Origin: Actinomycetota bacterium
GTDB lineage: Bacteria; Actinomycetota; Thermoleophilia; Solirubrobacterales; Solirubrobacteraceae
Length of the DNA: 64,000 nt
Assembly (NCBI GenBank): GCA_005884115.1
Contig: VAXW01000002.1
Coordinates: 310,001 to 374,000 of the forward strand
Direction of reading: 5' to 3'
Shown: piece by piece, positions 8,276-18,114 of the stretch
How the letters are laid out: each line of letters starts with the position of its first letter
How positions within the stretch are numbered: position 1 is the stretch's first letter
Translations under genes and position numbers: made by a program
The notes under the pieces: model-generated
Told to the model about the DNA's origin: nothing
What the model saw: only the letters and a program-made list of their open reading frames with translations
The model's database searches: none

Positions 8276-8857
8276 TCAGTGATGGTCGAGCACGCGGTCG
8301 ATGATCCCGTACTCGAGCGCCTGCTTAGCGGTGAAGAAGCGGTCGCGCTCCATGTCGGCACGGACCTGCTCGGCAGGGCGACCGGTGTGTTCGGCGTAGA
8401 TCTGCTCGATGCGCCCGCGCACGTTGAGAATCTCGCGCGCGTGGATCTCGATGTCGGTGGACTGGCCGTGAAAGCCGGCCGAGGGCTGGTGGATGAGGAT
8501 CCGCGAGTTGGGCAGGGCGGCGCGCTTGCCTTTGGTGCCGCCTGCGAGCAGCAGCGACCCCATCGACATGGCCACCCCGACGCCCATCGTCTGGATGTCT
8601 GGCTTGATGAAGCGCATCGTGTCGTAGACGGCGAGCCCCGAGTAGATGCTGCCGCCGGGCGAGTTGATGTACATCGCTATGTCCTTCTCGGGGTCCTCGC
8701 TCTCGAGGTGCAGAAGCTGCGCGACGACGAGGTTTGCGACCTGGTCGTCGATGGGAGTGCCGAGGAAGATGATGCGCTCGTCGAGGAGCCTGGAGAAGAT
8801 GTCGAACTCGCGTTCGCCGCGGGCGGTCCGCTCTATGACAGTGGGGATCAGCGGCAT
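8276..8857 (-). CDS. clpP: ATP-dependent Clp protease proteolytic subunit
   Basis: Serine protease barrel subunit that works with ClpX/ClpC ATPases. 193 residues from ATG 8857 ([20 protein letters not shown]). The catalytic triad is Ser98 ([11 protein letters not shown]), His123 ([10 protein letters not shown]) and Asp172 (MERDRFF). The INSPGGS oxyanion segment is intact. No second clpP, tig or clpX lies alongside, unlike many bacterial loci. Confidence 0.96.
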   Translation of the reverse strand: MPLIPTVIERTARGEREFDIFSRLLDERIIFLGTPIDDQVANLVVAQLLHLESEDPEKDIAMYINSPGGSIYSGLAVYDTMRFIKPDIQTMGVGVAMSMGSLLLAGGTKGKRAALPNSRILIHQPSAGFHGQSTDIEIHAREILNVRGRIEQIYAEHTGRPAEQVRADMERDRFFTAKQALEYGIIDRVLDHH

Positions 8858-8889
8858 TGGTGCCCACCCTACCGCGCGGCGATCGCGGC

Positions 8890-9876
<987 letters not shown>

Positions 9877-10026
9877 GACGCCGGTTCCTTTCCTGGTGAT
9901 CGAAGAACAGCGCTCGGCGCCTGCGAGCGCCGGAGCGCGCCGCTGGCGTATCGAGCGTGGCCCCGGGTATACCAGCCGCGCTCGCCCTGGCGCGCAGAGG
10001 CGCTGGGCCACATAAGCTTCTCCTTC

Positions 10027-10587
10027 GTGTTCCCCGCCAACCTGCCCAACGTGCTGACGGTGCTTCGCATCATGCTGGTGCCGGCGCTGGTGGTTGCCCT
10101 GCTGGGCAACACACCGGCGGGCGACGTGCTCGCGGCGGTGGTGTTTGCGCTGGCGTCGGTTACCGACTTCGTCGACGGCCGGCTCGCGCGTGCGCGTGAC
10201 TCGATCACGACGTTCGGGCAGTTGATGGATCCGCTGGCGGACAAGCTGCTGATCGTGGCGGCGCTGATCTCGCTGGTCTCGCTACATCGGCTGGCGGCGT
10301 GGATCGCGATGGTCATCATCACGCGCGAGCTGGGGGTCACGGTGCTGCGCATGGCGGCAACGCAGGCGGGCGTGGTGATGGCGGCGAGCGCGTTCGGGAA
10401 GCTCAAGACGTGCCTGCAGATCGCGTCGATCCTCGCCGTCATCACCGTGCACGGCCAGCCGCCCTGGGTGTCGGCGCTGCTGTATGTGACGGTGCTGGTG
10501 ACCGTCCTCTCGGGCGTCGACTACTTCTTTGGCCTGCGCCGGCGCCTGCAGCGCGCGGCCGCGCGCCGCGTCGGCAGCGGCACCTGA
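10027..10587 (+). CDS. pgsA: CDP-diacylglycerol-glycerol-3-phosphate 3-phosphatidyltransferase
   Basis: Makes phosphatidylglycerol phosphate in the membrane. 186 residues with about five spans. The CDP-alcohol phosphotransferase signature [19 protein letters not shown] followed by LMDPLADK is complete (D-x2-DG-x2-AR-x8-G-x3-D-x3-D). GTG start at 10027; the protein opens [15 protein letters not shown], usual for the family. Divergent from the aldo/keto reductase. Confidence 0.94.
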   Translation: MFPANLPNVLTVLRIMLVPALVVALLGNTPAGDVLAAVVFALASVTDFVDGRLARARDSITTFGQLMDPLADKLLIVAALISLVSLHRLAAWIAMVIITRELGVTVLRMAATQAGVVMAASAFGKLKTCLQIASILAVITVHGQPPWVSALLYVTVLVTVLSGVDYFFGLRRRLQRAAARRVGSGT

Positions 10588-10601
10588 GCGGCCAGCCCAG
10601 G

Positions 10602-11630
10602 CTAGGCGCCGGCGGGCATGATCCGGCGGGCGTCGTTGAGCCATTCGTCGAGGCTCGTGTGGACGAGTGCGGGCAGTCCGGAGGAGATCTCGCTGCGCAG
10701 CTGCGAGAGCAGGCCGTGGCGCTCGGCGACGGCGTTGTGCTGGTGGATCGTCTCGAGGTTCTCCTGGCGGGCGAACACGAAGCTCCCGTCGTCGAGCTCG
10801 GGGAAGCGGGAGAGCACGCCGGCGATCATCTCGCGCACGCAGTCCTCGACGAAGCGGGGACGGCGGTGAGCCTTCTCGACCACCTCGACCTCGTCGGAAC
10901 GCTTCATCAGCTCGTAGATCTCCGAGGACATGCTCGCCTCGGCGATCGCGAGCAGCGTGGCTGCGTCGATCTCGGCGTCGCACTCCTCGAGACACCCGAT
11001 GTGCAGCGTCGCCAGACCGCGCTGGTTGTGGGTAGCGACGGGAACGTGCTCGAGTACGCGGGTGACCTGCTCGCTGCTGAAGCCATCCTCTTCGAGACGC
11101 TCGCGCGCGCGCGCGGCGACGAGCTCCTGCGCGCAGGGGCACGCGGTGATCCCGGTGGCCGCGACACCGACGATGCGGCGGGTCCCGTGCTCGAAGGCGA
11201 CGGCGCGTCCGAGGAGCGTGTAGATCTCCTGCGTCTGCACACCTGAGACGGGCGCGGGCTTGTGCTCGGGGTAGCGGGCGGCGATCGTGACCTCGGCGCG
11301 GTCTGCGCCCTGGCGGGCGCGAACGATCTCAGCCACGTGCTGGGCGAGCGTCTCGGCGCGGAACGGCGACTCGCTGAGCACGACCTCGCCTATGGCTTCG
11401 TTGACAACCTCCTCGAAGCGCGACATGTGCGCGCCCTTCTGGTCGCGGCTGAGGTCGATGAAGCACTCGAGCTGTGCGTAGTAGAGCTCGTCGCGAATGC
11501 GGACGACCTTCTCGATGCCGGTGACGCCCACGCGCGAGAGCCCGATGGGAACCACGGGCGAGCGCGCCTGCACGTCGGCGCCGTCGCCGCGCACGGCGGG
11601 TTGAGCGGTTGCCGAGGAGATTGTGTGCAT
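10602..11630 (-). CDS. folE2: GTP cyclohydrolase, FolE2/MptA family
   Basis: First enzyme of folate-type pterin synthesis, of the non-canonical type IB family (COG1469), which also includes archaeal MptA. 342 residues from ATG 11630. Family marks: LSRVGVTGIEKVVRI near the N terminus, TGITACPCAQELVAAR with the metal/catalytic cysteine, THNQRG, and the His-containing IHQHNAVAERHG. The ACPCAQ context resembles MptA as much as bacterial FolE2, so the precise product (7,8-dihydroneopterin triphosphate or its cyclic phosphate) is open. Convergent with pgsA. Confidence 0.88.
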   Translation of the reverse strand: MHTISSATAQPAVRGDGADVQARSPVVPIGLSRVGVTGIEKVVRIRDELYYAQLECFIDLSRDQKGAHMSRFEEVVNEAIGEVVLSESPFRAETLAQHVAEIVRARQGADRAEVTIAARYPEHKPAPVSGVQTQEIYTLLGRAVAFEHGTRRIVGVAATGITACPCAQELVAARARERLEEDGFSSEQVTRVLEHVPVATHNQRGLATLHIGCLEECDAEIDAATLLAIAEASMSSEIYELMKRSDEVEVVEKAHRRPRFVEDCVREMIAGVLSRFPELDDGSFVFARQENLETIHQHNAVAERHGLLSQLRSEISSGLPALVHTSLDEWLNDARRIMPAGA

Positions 11631-11780
11631 GGCGGCCAGCGTAGCGCGGGCGAGCCGGACACTCGCGGCTGGCCGACTGGGCACCTGCACGACCGGCAAT
11701 TCTGGTATCACTCCGCCACGGTCGGGCGGGCGGGCCGCCCGGGCGGGAGTTGAAGGTTGGTGGGGATCAGGTTGAGGGAG

Positions 11781-12740
11781 ATGGACCAGGGTCTGACCGT
11801 TGCAACCAGCGCCACCGCCGAGCTAGAAGAGCTGCGCGGCGAGGATGCGCGGCCTTGGGGCCGAGCGGCGCGCGCGCCGGAGCTCAAGCAGATGGAACTG
11901 GAAGCTGGCAGCGATCCGGGCCTCGACTCGCTGCGCCTGTATCTACGCTCGATCGGCCGGGTGCCGTTGCTGACCGCGGTGGAGGAGATCGCGCTGGCGA
12001 AGCAGATCGAGCGCGGCAATATGGCCGCGAAGCAGCACATGGTCGAGGCGAACCTGCGGCTGGTGGTCTCGATCGCCAAGGGCTACGTGGGCCGCGGGCT
12101 GACGTTCTTGGACCTGATCCAGGAGGGATCGCTGGGACTGATACGGGCGGTCGAGAAGTTCGACTACCGCCGCGGCTACAAGTTCTCGACGTACGCAACC
12201 TGGTGGATCCGCCAGGCGGTCTCGCGAGCGCTTGCGGACAAGGCGCGCACGATCCGCATCCCGGTGCACATGGTCGAGCGGCTGAACAAACTGATCAGCG
12301 CCGAGCGAGCGCTGATCCAGCAGCTGGGCCGGGAACCGACCGCCGCGGAGCTCGCCGCGGAGCTCGAGTGCTCGGTGCCCGAGGTGCGGGAGGTGCTGCG
12401 TATGGCACAGCAGCCGGTGTCGCTCGAGAAGCCGATGGGAGAGGACGAGGGCTCGGCTCTCGGCGACCTCGTCGAGGATGTCTCGGCGGAGTCTCCTTTT
12501 GAGATCGCCTCCGCTGCGCTGCGGCGAGAGAGGATTGCGCGGGTGCTGCAGTCGCTGCCGGCACGCGAGCGCGAGGTGATCGAGCTTCGCTACGGCATCG
12601 TGGGCGGCCGGGCGCGCACGCTGGAGGAGGTCGGACAGGCATTCAACATCACACGCGAGCGCGTACGCCAGATCGAGAACCGGACGCTGAAGAAGCTGCA
12701 GTCGCTGCCCGACGCACAGCAGCTGCGCGAGGCGTCGTAG
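11781..12740 (+). CDS. RNA polymerase sigma factor, RpoD/SigA type (group 1 or 2)
   Basis: Promoter-recognition subunit. Region 1.2 ([17 protein letters not shown]), region 2 ([39 protein letters not shown]), region 3 and region 4.2 ([20 protein letters not shown]) are all intact. The long acidic region 1.1 of true RpoD is short here, about 40 residues, so it may be the principal factor with a reduced region 1.1 or a close group 2 paralogue. ATG 11781 ([10 protein letters not shown]) is taken as start; TTG 11757 and GTG 11760 are also in frame. A large hairpin follows ten bases after the stop. Confidence 0.93.
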   Translation: MDQGLTVATSATAELEELRGEDARPWGRAARAPELKQMELEAGSDPGLDSLRLYLRSIGRVPLLTAVEEIALAKQIERGNMAAKQHMVEANLRLVVSIAKGYVGRGLTFLDLIQEGSLGLIRAVEKFDYRRGYKFSTYATWWIRQAVSRALADKARTIRIPVHMVERLNKLISAERALIQQLGREPTAAELAAELECSVPEVREVLRMAQQPVSLEKPMGEDEGSALGDLVEDVSAESPFEIASAALRRERIARVLQSLPAREREVIELRYGIVGGRARTLEEVGQAFNITRERVRQIENRTLKKLQSLPDAQQLREAS

Positions 12741-12749
12741 CGCGAAGGC

Positions 12750-12803
12750 GTTCGAGCGAATATCCCCACGCGCCTAGTAGCGCGCGTGCATATTCGCTCG
12801 AAC
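12750..12803. terminator. Large perfect inverted repeat after the sigma factor gene
   Basis: Perfect 14-base arms (12750-12763 and 12790-12803, beginning GTTCGAGCGAATAT) enclose a second GC-rich stem (CACGCGC with GCGCGCGTG around CTAGTA). It begins ten bases after the stop. There is no U-tract, so termination would be of the hairpin-only kind. Both strands give the same fold. Confidence 0.7.
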
Positions 12804-12888
12804 ACCTCGTCGGGCTCGGAGTGCTCGGCTGCCTCGCCGGTCAGACTCTGCCCGCGAGCGGGCGGCGGGACTAAACTGACGACCGCGC

Positions 12889-12970
12889 GGCGGGGTTCCC
12901 GAGCGGTCAAAGGGGACGCGCTGTAAACGCGTTGGCTCAGCCTTCGCAGGTTCGAATCCTGCCCCCGCCA
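12889..12970 (+). tRNA. tRNA-Tyr (anticodon GTA)
   Basis: Complete class II tRNA of 82 bases. Acceptor arms GGCGGGG (12889-12895) and CCCCGCC (12963-12969) pair fully, with discriminator A at 12970. The anticodon loop is CTGTAAA (GTA), the variable arm is long as expected for tRNA-Tyr, and the T arm reads GCAGGTTCGAATCCTGC. CCA is not encoded in full. Bases 12971-13164 downstream show nothing recognisable. Confidence 0.97.
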
Positions 12971-13164
12971 TTTGTCGTCGTGCAGGCGTCGCCCGCTGCC
13001 CCGCGAGCATCTCGGCTCGACGGCGTACGGCGCCAGTCCGACCGCGAGGGGCCAATATCCGACTCCGAGCCGAGCTGCCCGGACCCAGGCGAGCGGCACC
13101 GCGAGGACGGTCGTGTGCGGCGATCGAGCCACGGACGAGAAACAGGCGCAGTCGGCAGGGTCGC

Positions 13165-13575
13165 TCAGTGCGGAAGCGGCGAACCCGCGAGGACGAAGAA
13201 CCAGACCAAGAACGCGATCACGGCAACCCAAACGGTGACCATGACGATCCCCTCCAGGACGGTGCCCCCCACCTCCCGGTCCAGTTCATCTCGCCAACCC
13301 TCGTCGCGCATGCTCCGCAGCCACGCGAGCCGACGTTCGCGAGTGGCCCGACCGCTGAGCCGGTCATACATCGCGTTGAGGCGAGTCAGCGCTAACGCAA
13401 TGGCGAACACGAGGACACCCAGCACGACGATGACGACGAAGACAGCCTGCATCGTGAGCTGTTCCCTGCCGACCACCTGGGAGCCGACCCAGAGGGCGAA
13501 CAAGGGGGCCCCAGTCCAGATGCTGATCGCAAGAAGCGCGGTAGCGGCGCTCACCAGTAAACGCTTGAGGAGCAT
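13165..13575 (-). CDS. Hypothetical membrane protein
   Basis: Unrecognised 136-residue protein from ATG 13575 (MLLKRLLVSAATALLAIS). Four hydrophobic segments: an N-terminal span, a second ending near LFALWVGSQVV, AVFVVIVVLGVLVFAIALAL in the middle and MVTVWVAVIAFLVWFFVLAG at the C terminus, with a charged loop between (RATRERRLAWLRSMRDEGWR) predicted to be cytoplasmic. No known domain identified. The 232 bases upstream (13576-13807) hold no other gene that can be supported. Confidence 0.7.
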   Translation of the reverse strand: MLLKRLLVSAATALLAISIWTGAPLFALWVGSQVVGREQLTMQAVFVVIVVLGVLVFAIALALTRLNAMYDRLSGRATRERRLAWLRSMRDEGWRDELDREVGGTVLEGIVMVTVWVAVIAFLVWFFVLAGSPLPH

Positions 13576-13807
13576 CGATTCTGCATGGAGGATCTCGCAC
13601 GGCTCGATCGGATGACGAGTCGCACGACCAAGGTGGCGATCGGCGTGACTGACTTTGCCCCAGATCACGCGGCCAGCGCCAGCGCGTACTCGTGCTGAAT
13701 GCGGGGCTGTCGCTCGTTTCGCAACCGTAGCCGAGGCACTCCCGGGCCACTGCTGGAGCCGTTTGCCCGGCGCATTCGCCCTCGCACGGAGAGCCTCTGT
13801 CCGTCCC

Positions 13808-14914
13808 TCACATGTCGGTGGCGGTGTTGGCCTTGATCAGCCGTCCGCACAGCATCCGCGAGATGTTGAGCAGCAGCTTGGCGGCCAGCGCGGGCTCCTC
13901 GGTGATCAGCTTCTGCAGCGTGCCGTCGGAGAGCGACATGATCCTCACACCCGGCGTGGCCGCGTAGACGTCGGACTGACGCGGAAGCTCGAGCAGGAAT
14001 GCCATCTCGCCGAACACGTCTCCCGGACCGAGAACGTTGATCAGCCTGCCCTCGTGCCGGACCTCGAGGGTCCCGCCCAGGACCAGGAACAGGTTGTGCG
14101 AGGAGCCGCCCTCCTTCAGCACGCGATCCCCCGGGGCGCACTCGATGATGTTGCTGCGCGCGATGCACTCGCGAGTCTCTGACGCGTCGAGGCCGGCAAA
14201 CGCATGGAGCGGCTCCTGTTGCAGGCGCTCGAGGGCGACTTCGATGTGGGCCCAGTACTCCTCGGGGGCCGATTGGGCAGCGGAGCGAACGGCGTCGGGG
14301 CGACTCAGCGCCGCATCGATCGAGTGCGGCAGGCAGGGACGGCCTTCGCCGTCCCGGCTGCCGATCGCCTCGGCCAGGCCGTCAGTGTCGCCGACGAGCC
14401 ATACCAACGGGATCAGGTAGCCGGCTTCCTGGCTGTTGATGTTGTGCTCGGCGTACGTTCGGCCTCCGGAGGAGAGGTGCAGCGAGAGCAGATGCGGCTC
14501 GCAGTTGCCAAACACCAGTCGAACACCGCGGGCTTCGACATCCTCGCTGATGAAGTCCCGCAGCTTCGATGAGATCGTCGAGCCACGGAGCTGGGGCGTG
14601 ACCATCAGTCGCTCGCCGACGGCCATCACCCGCGCCGGCGCCTCGGCCAGGAACGGACCGAGGCTGTATTGGTCGATCTGGCGAGCCGAGAAGCCGTCTG
14701 CGCCGAACGTCAGCCGCGCCGTTCCCACCACCTGACGGTCCTGACGGGCACCGTATAGGACGCTGTGCATGTCCTCTGGCTCGACCAGCCGGCGCCCGCC
14801 GTGATCCGCGATCCGGCCGTAGCGCCCCAGCTCCTCCACGTATACGGAGTAGCGAAAGCGAAACAGCTCCTCGCGATCCCGATCCGACAGCGCCCGGAAG
14901 AGCTCGACCGTCAT
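13808..14914 (-). CDS. GNAT-like N-acyltransferase fused to cyclic-nucleotide-binding domain
   Basis: 368-residue two-domain protein. Residues 1-200 look like the N-acyl amino acid synthase/autoinducer-synthase branch of the acyl-CoA N-acyltransferase fold: FRFRYSVYVEELGRYGR, HSVLYGARQDRQVVGTARL, and VGERLMVTPQLRGSTISSKL. Residues 235-360 are a CAP-type cNMP-binding domain: CAPGDRVLKEGGSSHNLFLV, then GPGDVFGEMAFLLELPRQSD with the phosphate-binding GE-x-A and Arg. A cyclic nucleotide probably gates acyl transfer; that is inferred from architecture. The acyl donor and acceptor are unknown. Cyclase-domain proteins are encoded at 18.1 and 44.9 kb. Bases 14915-15148 upstream contain no clear gene. 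Confidence 0.85.
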   Translation of the reverse strand: MTVELFRALSDRDREELFRFRYSVYVEELGRYGRIADHGGRRLVEPEDMHSVLYGARQDRQVVGTARLTFGADGFSARQIDQYSLGPFLAEAPARVMAVGERLMVTPQLRGSTISSKLRDFISEDVEARGVRLVFGNCEPHLLSLHLSSGGRTYAEHNINSQEAGYLIPLVWLVGDTDGLAEAIGSRDGEGRPCLPHSIDAALSRPDAVRSAAQSAPEEYWAHIEVALERLQQEPLHAFAGLDASETRECIARSNIIECAPGDRVLKEGGSSHNLFLVLGGTLEVRHEGRLINVLGPGDVFGEMAFLLELPRQSDVYAATPGVRIMSLSDGTLQKLITEEPALAAKLLLNISRMLCGRLIKANTATDM

Positions 14915-15148
14915 CGCCGGTCCTTGGGGTCGGGCTCGGCGAGCGAACGATCCCCATCGAGAAAGAGGACGAGCCTAGCGACCTTGCCCTTGCGGACGGG
15001 AACCAGGTTCGTTCCCCTTGCCTGAAGCCATGCCCCGCAGGTGGAGCGTACGAGATCGAGATTCGACGGCGGATAAGCGTCCACCGTTCGAATTATCTCC
15101 GGCGCCGAGCCGGGCAGCGGGCTCGTCGCGACAGCAACAGGCGCCCGC

Positions 15149-15493
15149 TCAGAAGTCGTGGAAGAACTGAAGAAGCCCGTGCAGCAGGAGCGCGCACGCG
15201 TTCCCGATCAAGCAGAACGCTGCGCAGCCGAGCGCGTACACGACTACCCGGGAGGTCGCCGTGGAGAGCCGCCGACCGATCACGAACACGAGGCTCGCGC
15301 TGGCCAGCGGCATCAAGGCGAGCGCGACGGCGAAGCTGGCGGCGAAGCCCGTGAACAGCACGAGCAGGAAGTTGACCGCAGGGAGGACCGTAGACGCGAC
15401 GCCGGCAGCAAAGCTGTCGCCGGGTGTTTTCCCGGACGCGTTCTCTCCCGGCAGGTTGGGCGGAACGATGGGGATGAAGTCGAATGGATCCAT
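15149..15493 (-). CDS. Hypothetical small membrane protein
   Basis: Unrecognised 114-residue protein from ATG 15493. An acidic/proline N terminus (MDPFDFIPIVPPNLPGENAS) precedes three hydrophobic segments (AVNFLLVLFTGFAASFAVAL, ASASLVFVIG, VVVYALGCAAFCLIGNACAL) and a short aromatic tail FFHDF. It is transcribed away from the small peptide gene at 15734, sharing a 240-base intergenic region with it. Confidence 0.65.
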   Translation of the reverse strand: MDPFDFIPIVPPNLPGENASGKTPGDSFAAGVASTVLPAVNFLLVLFTGFAASFAVALALMPLASASLVFVIGRRLSTATSRVVVYALGCAAFCLIGNACALLLHGLLQFFHDF

Positions 15494-15670
15494 CGCTTAG
15501 TAACTCGGTCGCTAATACGGCTCGCTTGAGGAAGGAACGATCGCTGCAAACCGAGCGCGCGGTCCAGCGGCCGGACCGTGGACGGCGCGCTGACCGGCTC
15601 TGGGGGCGCCATCGACCGCTCGTGATAATCCTCACACACGGAGCGAAGTCACACACACCGGCGCAGCCAG

Positions 15671-15729
15671 GGATCAACATCACCCTATGAGGGGTGAGAT
15701 CCAAGGCGCACATCCGACTGAGAAGGAGG
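15671..15729 (+). promoter_or_regulatory. 5' leader hairpin and strong ribosome-binding site of the small peptide gene
   Basis: A nested hairpin has outer arms GGATC (15671-15675) and GATCC (15698-15702) and inner arms CACCC (15681-15685) and GGGTG (15692-15696). The Shine-Dalgarno run GAAGGAGG (15722-15729) follows, four bases before the GTG at 15734, among the strongest in the window. Confidence 0.6.
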
Positions 15730-15733
15730 CCCC

Positions 15734-15910
15734 GTGGACACCCTGACCGAAGCCAGACCAGCCGGTGGGATCGAACTAGATGAGCTGAGCCTCCGTGTCG
15801 TGTTCGGCGAGACGCTCGATGCCGACGTTCCTGACTACTTCGACCCGATCTCCTACTGCTACGAGGAAGCCGACGCCTGGTCCTGGACCAGCGCCACCAG
15901 CTGGCAGTAG
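15734..15910 (+). CDS. Small Trp/Tyr-rich peptide, candidate modified-peptide (RiPP-like) precursor
   Basis: 58-residue ORF with GTG start and an excellent ribosome-binding site. The first 38 residues look like a leader: acidic, with an amphipathic hydrophobic patch (GIELDELSLRVVFGETLDAD). The last 20 are of different character: YCYEEADAWSWTSATSWQ, with three Trp, two Tyr, one Cys and five Ser/Thr. Codon third positions in this part are nearly all G or C, as in real genes here, and nothing longer is encoded on either strand. Family unknown: the leader vaguely recalls FxLD-type lanthipeptide leaders and the W-x-W pattern recalls cyclophane peptides, but neither match is firm. No LanB/LanC/LanM, radical-SAM, YcaO or protease gene is adjacent; the GNAT-like acyltransferase at 13808 is the nearest possible modifying enzyme. 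Confidence 0.6.
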   Translation: MDTLTEARPAGGIELDELSLRVVFGETLDADVPDYFDPISYCYEEADAWSWTSATSWQ

Positions 15911-16110
15911 CCCGCGCTACTCGCCCCGGCGGCGAAGCGCGACCCCCACGGTCCGCGCGGACGCGCGCCAAGGGACTCAGCGCGTCACCGCCAACGGGCC
16001 CGGCCGAGCGCACCCACGGACGTCGGCGCGGACCCCGTCGCGGCCGGCACAGCGTGCCGCGGACCGTCGTGGAATGATCGAGCAGCAACCGGCTCGAAAG
16101 GAGTACTGCG

Positions 16111-16551
16111 ATGGAGTCCTCGCAGACGCCGCAGACGCCCGCGAGGGTACTCGTGGTGGCACACAAGACCGCCGCAACCAAGCCTCTGCTCGACGCAGTG
16201 CGAGAGCGCGCCCAGCGCGGGCCCGCGACGTTCACGCTCCTCGTGCCCAACCCTGCCCACGGCTTGCACAAGGTCGTGGACCCCGAGGACCAGCAGGCGA
16301 GCGAGGCGCAGACGGTCATCAACGAGGCCGTCCCCGCGCTCAGCGAGGCCGCCGGCGCTCCCGTCGAGGGCATCGTCGGTGACGCGGACCCCGTCGCGGC
16401 CGTGCATGACGCGATCAACCTGCGCGGGTTTGACGAGGTCATCGTCTCGACACTGCCAGTGCGTCTCTCGCGCTGGCTCAAGCTCGACCTGCCGAGCAAG
16501 GTCGCAGGCATGGGGCTGCCGGTGACGACCGTCACGCCCGACCACGGCTAG
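16111..16551 (+). CDS. Universal stress protein-like (UspA-fold) protein
   Basis: 146 residues from ATG 16111, preceded by AAAGGAG. The fold is suggested by the N-terminal strand RVLVVAHKTAATKPLLDAV, the alternating alpha/beta pattern, and the late DEVIVSTLPVRLSRWLKLDL segment that resembles the USP dimer/phosphate loop region. The full G-x2-G-x9-G-S/T ATP motif is not clear, so nucleotide binding is uncertain. A decayed relative lies on the minus strand at 25030-25245. Lies 67 bases before tRNA-Thr. Confidence 0.7.
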   Translation: MESSQTPQTPARVLVVAHKTAATKPLLDAVRERAQRGPATFTLLVPNPAHGLHKVVDPEDQQASEAQTVINEAVPALSEAAGAPVEGIVGDADPVAAVHDAINLRGFDEVIVSTLPVRLSRWLKLDLPSKVAGMGLPVTTVTPDHG

Positions 16552-16617
16552 CGCGCCTGCAGTTCTCCGCTCTTTGCCGTAACGCAGGCCTGGAGCCGCG
16601 CTAGAGTCAGTCGGCGC

Positions 16618-16690
<73 letters not shown>

Positions 16691-16993
16691 TGGCTTGAAC
16701 CGCAAGTACTCGCTGCTGAACCGTTCGGTCGAGACGACTGGTACTCGTTCGTTGCGCTAGTCAGCTCGACCCGTGCTTAGACGCCCGCTCTGCTCGCAGA
16801 GCACAAGCGTGACGAAGTTGTGGCCCGTGCCGCTAGCGCAGGTCACCACGCCGGCGACTTCACCGACTGGTGGGCGCTGTTCGGGGCCGTCTGGCGACCG
16901 GTCGCGAATCCGACCGAGGCGAACACCGATACTTCGAGGCGGCGGGAGCTTGGCTAGCACGGGCCGATGGGGGCGTGAGAGGCTCTGCGTGCG

Positions 16994-17925
16994 ATGTTTG
17001 ATCCCCCGGCCGTCGGCAGTCGCTTCGCCGTGGTGCGCGCGCCCTCGGGGCTTGGCCTTCGCGCGTCGGGAGTGGAGGGGCTCGGGGACGCATTGCTCGG
17101 GCACGGCCTAGCGCAGGCGCTATGCGCACGCATCGCCACCAGCGTCGCGCCCCCGCCGGCATCCGGTCTCCGCGACGCGGCGAGCGGTGTACTCAACGGG
17201 CCCGAGGTCGCCACATACGCCGTGTCCCTCGCCGACGCGGTTGGGGTGGTGCTCGACGTCGGCGAGGTGCCGCTTGTCCTCGGTGGCGACTGCAGCGTGT
17301 TGCTCGGCGGGGCATTAGCGCTGCGCCGGCGAGGTGCCGCCGGGCTTCTTTTCCTCGACGGGCACGCCGACTTTTACCAGCCGTCCGCTGAGCCCTCGGG
17401 CGAGGCAGCCTCGATGGACCTGGCGTTTGCCACCGGCCATGGGCCACCCGCGGTCGGTGACCTCGAGGGCCGCTCCCCGCTCGTCCGTGCCGAGCACGCG
17501 GCATCGTCGGCTTCCGCGACGCGGAGGAGCAGGCTCGCGACGGTAGCCAGCCGATCCCCGCCGAGCTCCTCGCGCTCGACCTCGCCGTGGTGTGCGAGGC
17601 CGGCGCGCGCGGCGCCGCCGAGCTCGCCCTTGCCCACCTGACCCGCCCTGGCGCTCCCGACCACTTCTGGGTCCACGTCGACGCGGACGTGCTCGACGAC
17701 GCGGTCATGCCTGCGGTCGACTACCGCCAGCCGGGCGGCCTGTCGGCCGATGAGCTGGCGACCATCCTCGCCTCCGCGATGGCTACCGGCCGCGTCGCGG
17801 GTGTTGAGGTCACGATCTACAACCCGGCGCTCGACCCCGCCGGGACCGCAGGTGCCGCGCTCACCGACGCCCTCGCTCGCGGGCTCGGGGCCGTGACCCC
17901 CTCGACTTCGACTGGGGCCGCGTAG
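16994..17925 (+). pseudogene. Arginase/agmatinase-family protein, frameshifted
   Basis: Ureohydrolase-fold protein split by one frameshift near 17497. The first part, from ATG 16994, contains LVLGGDCSVLLGG and LFLDGHADFYQP; the second, in another frame up to 17925, contains GIVGFRDAEEQ, then FWVHVDADVLDDAVMP and VAGVEVTIYNPALDP. Metal-site motifs are recognisable, but the first is GGDCS where arginases have GGDHS, so one manganese ligand is Cys, as in some uncharacterised members. Joined, it would be about 310 residues, a normal length. A real mutation and a sequencing error cannot be told apart here; its place in a decaying region favours mutation. Confidence 0.8.
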
Positions 17926-18114
17926 CGGACGCGCATTGGTCAGGTTCGCGTCGTACTTGCCCGGCGGTCGCCGTGGCTCCAACGGGAGCGCCGGCCAGCA
18001 CCGACGGAGACAATCGCCTTCTCACAGGAGCGGTCGTGGCCACCGCCGTCCAGCGCCTTACGACGGGCGATCGGGATCGCCTGCCCGGGCGCGTCGGCGT
18101 AGCCTTCGTGGCCA

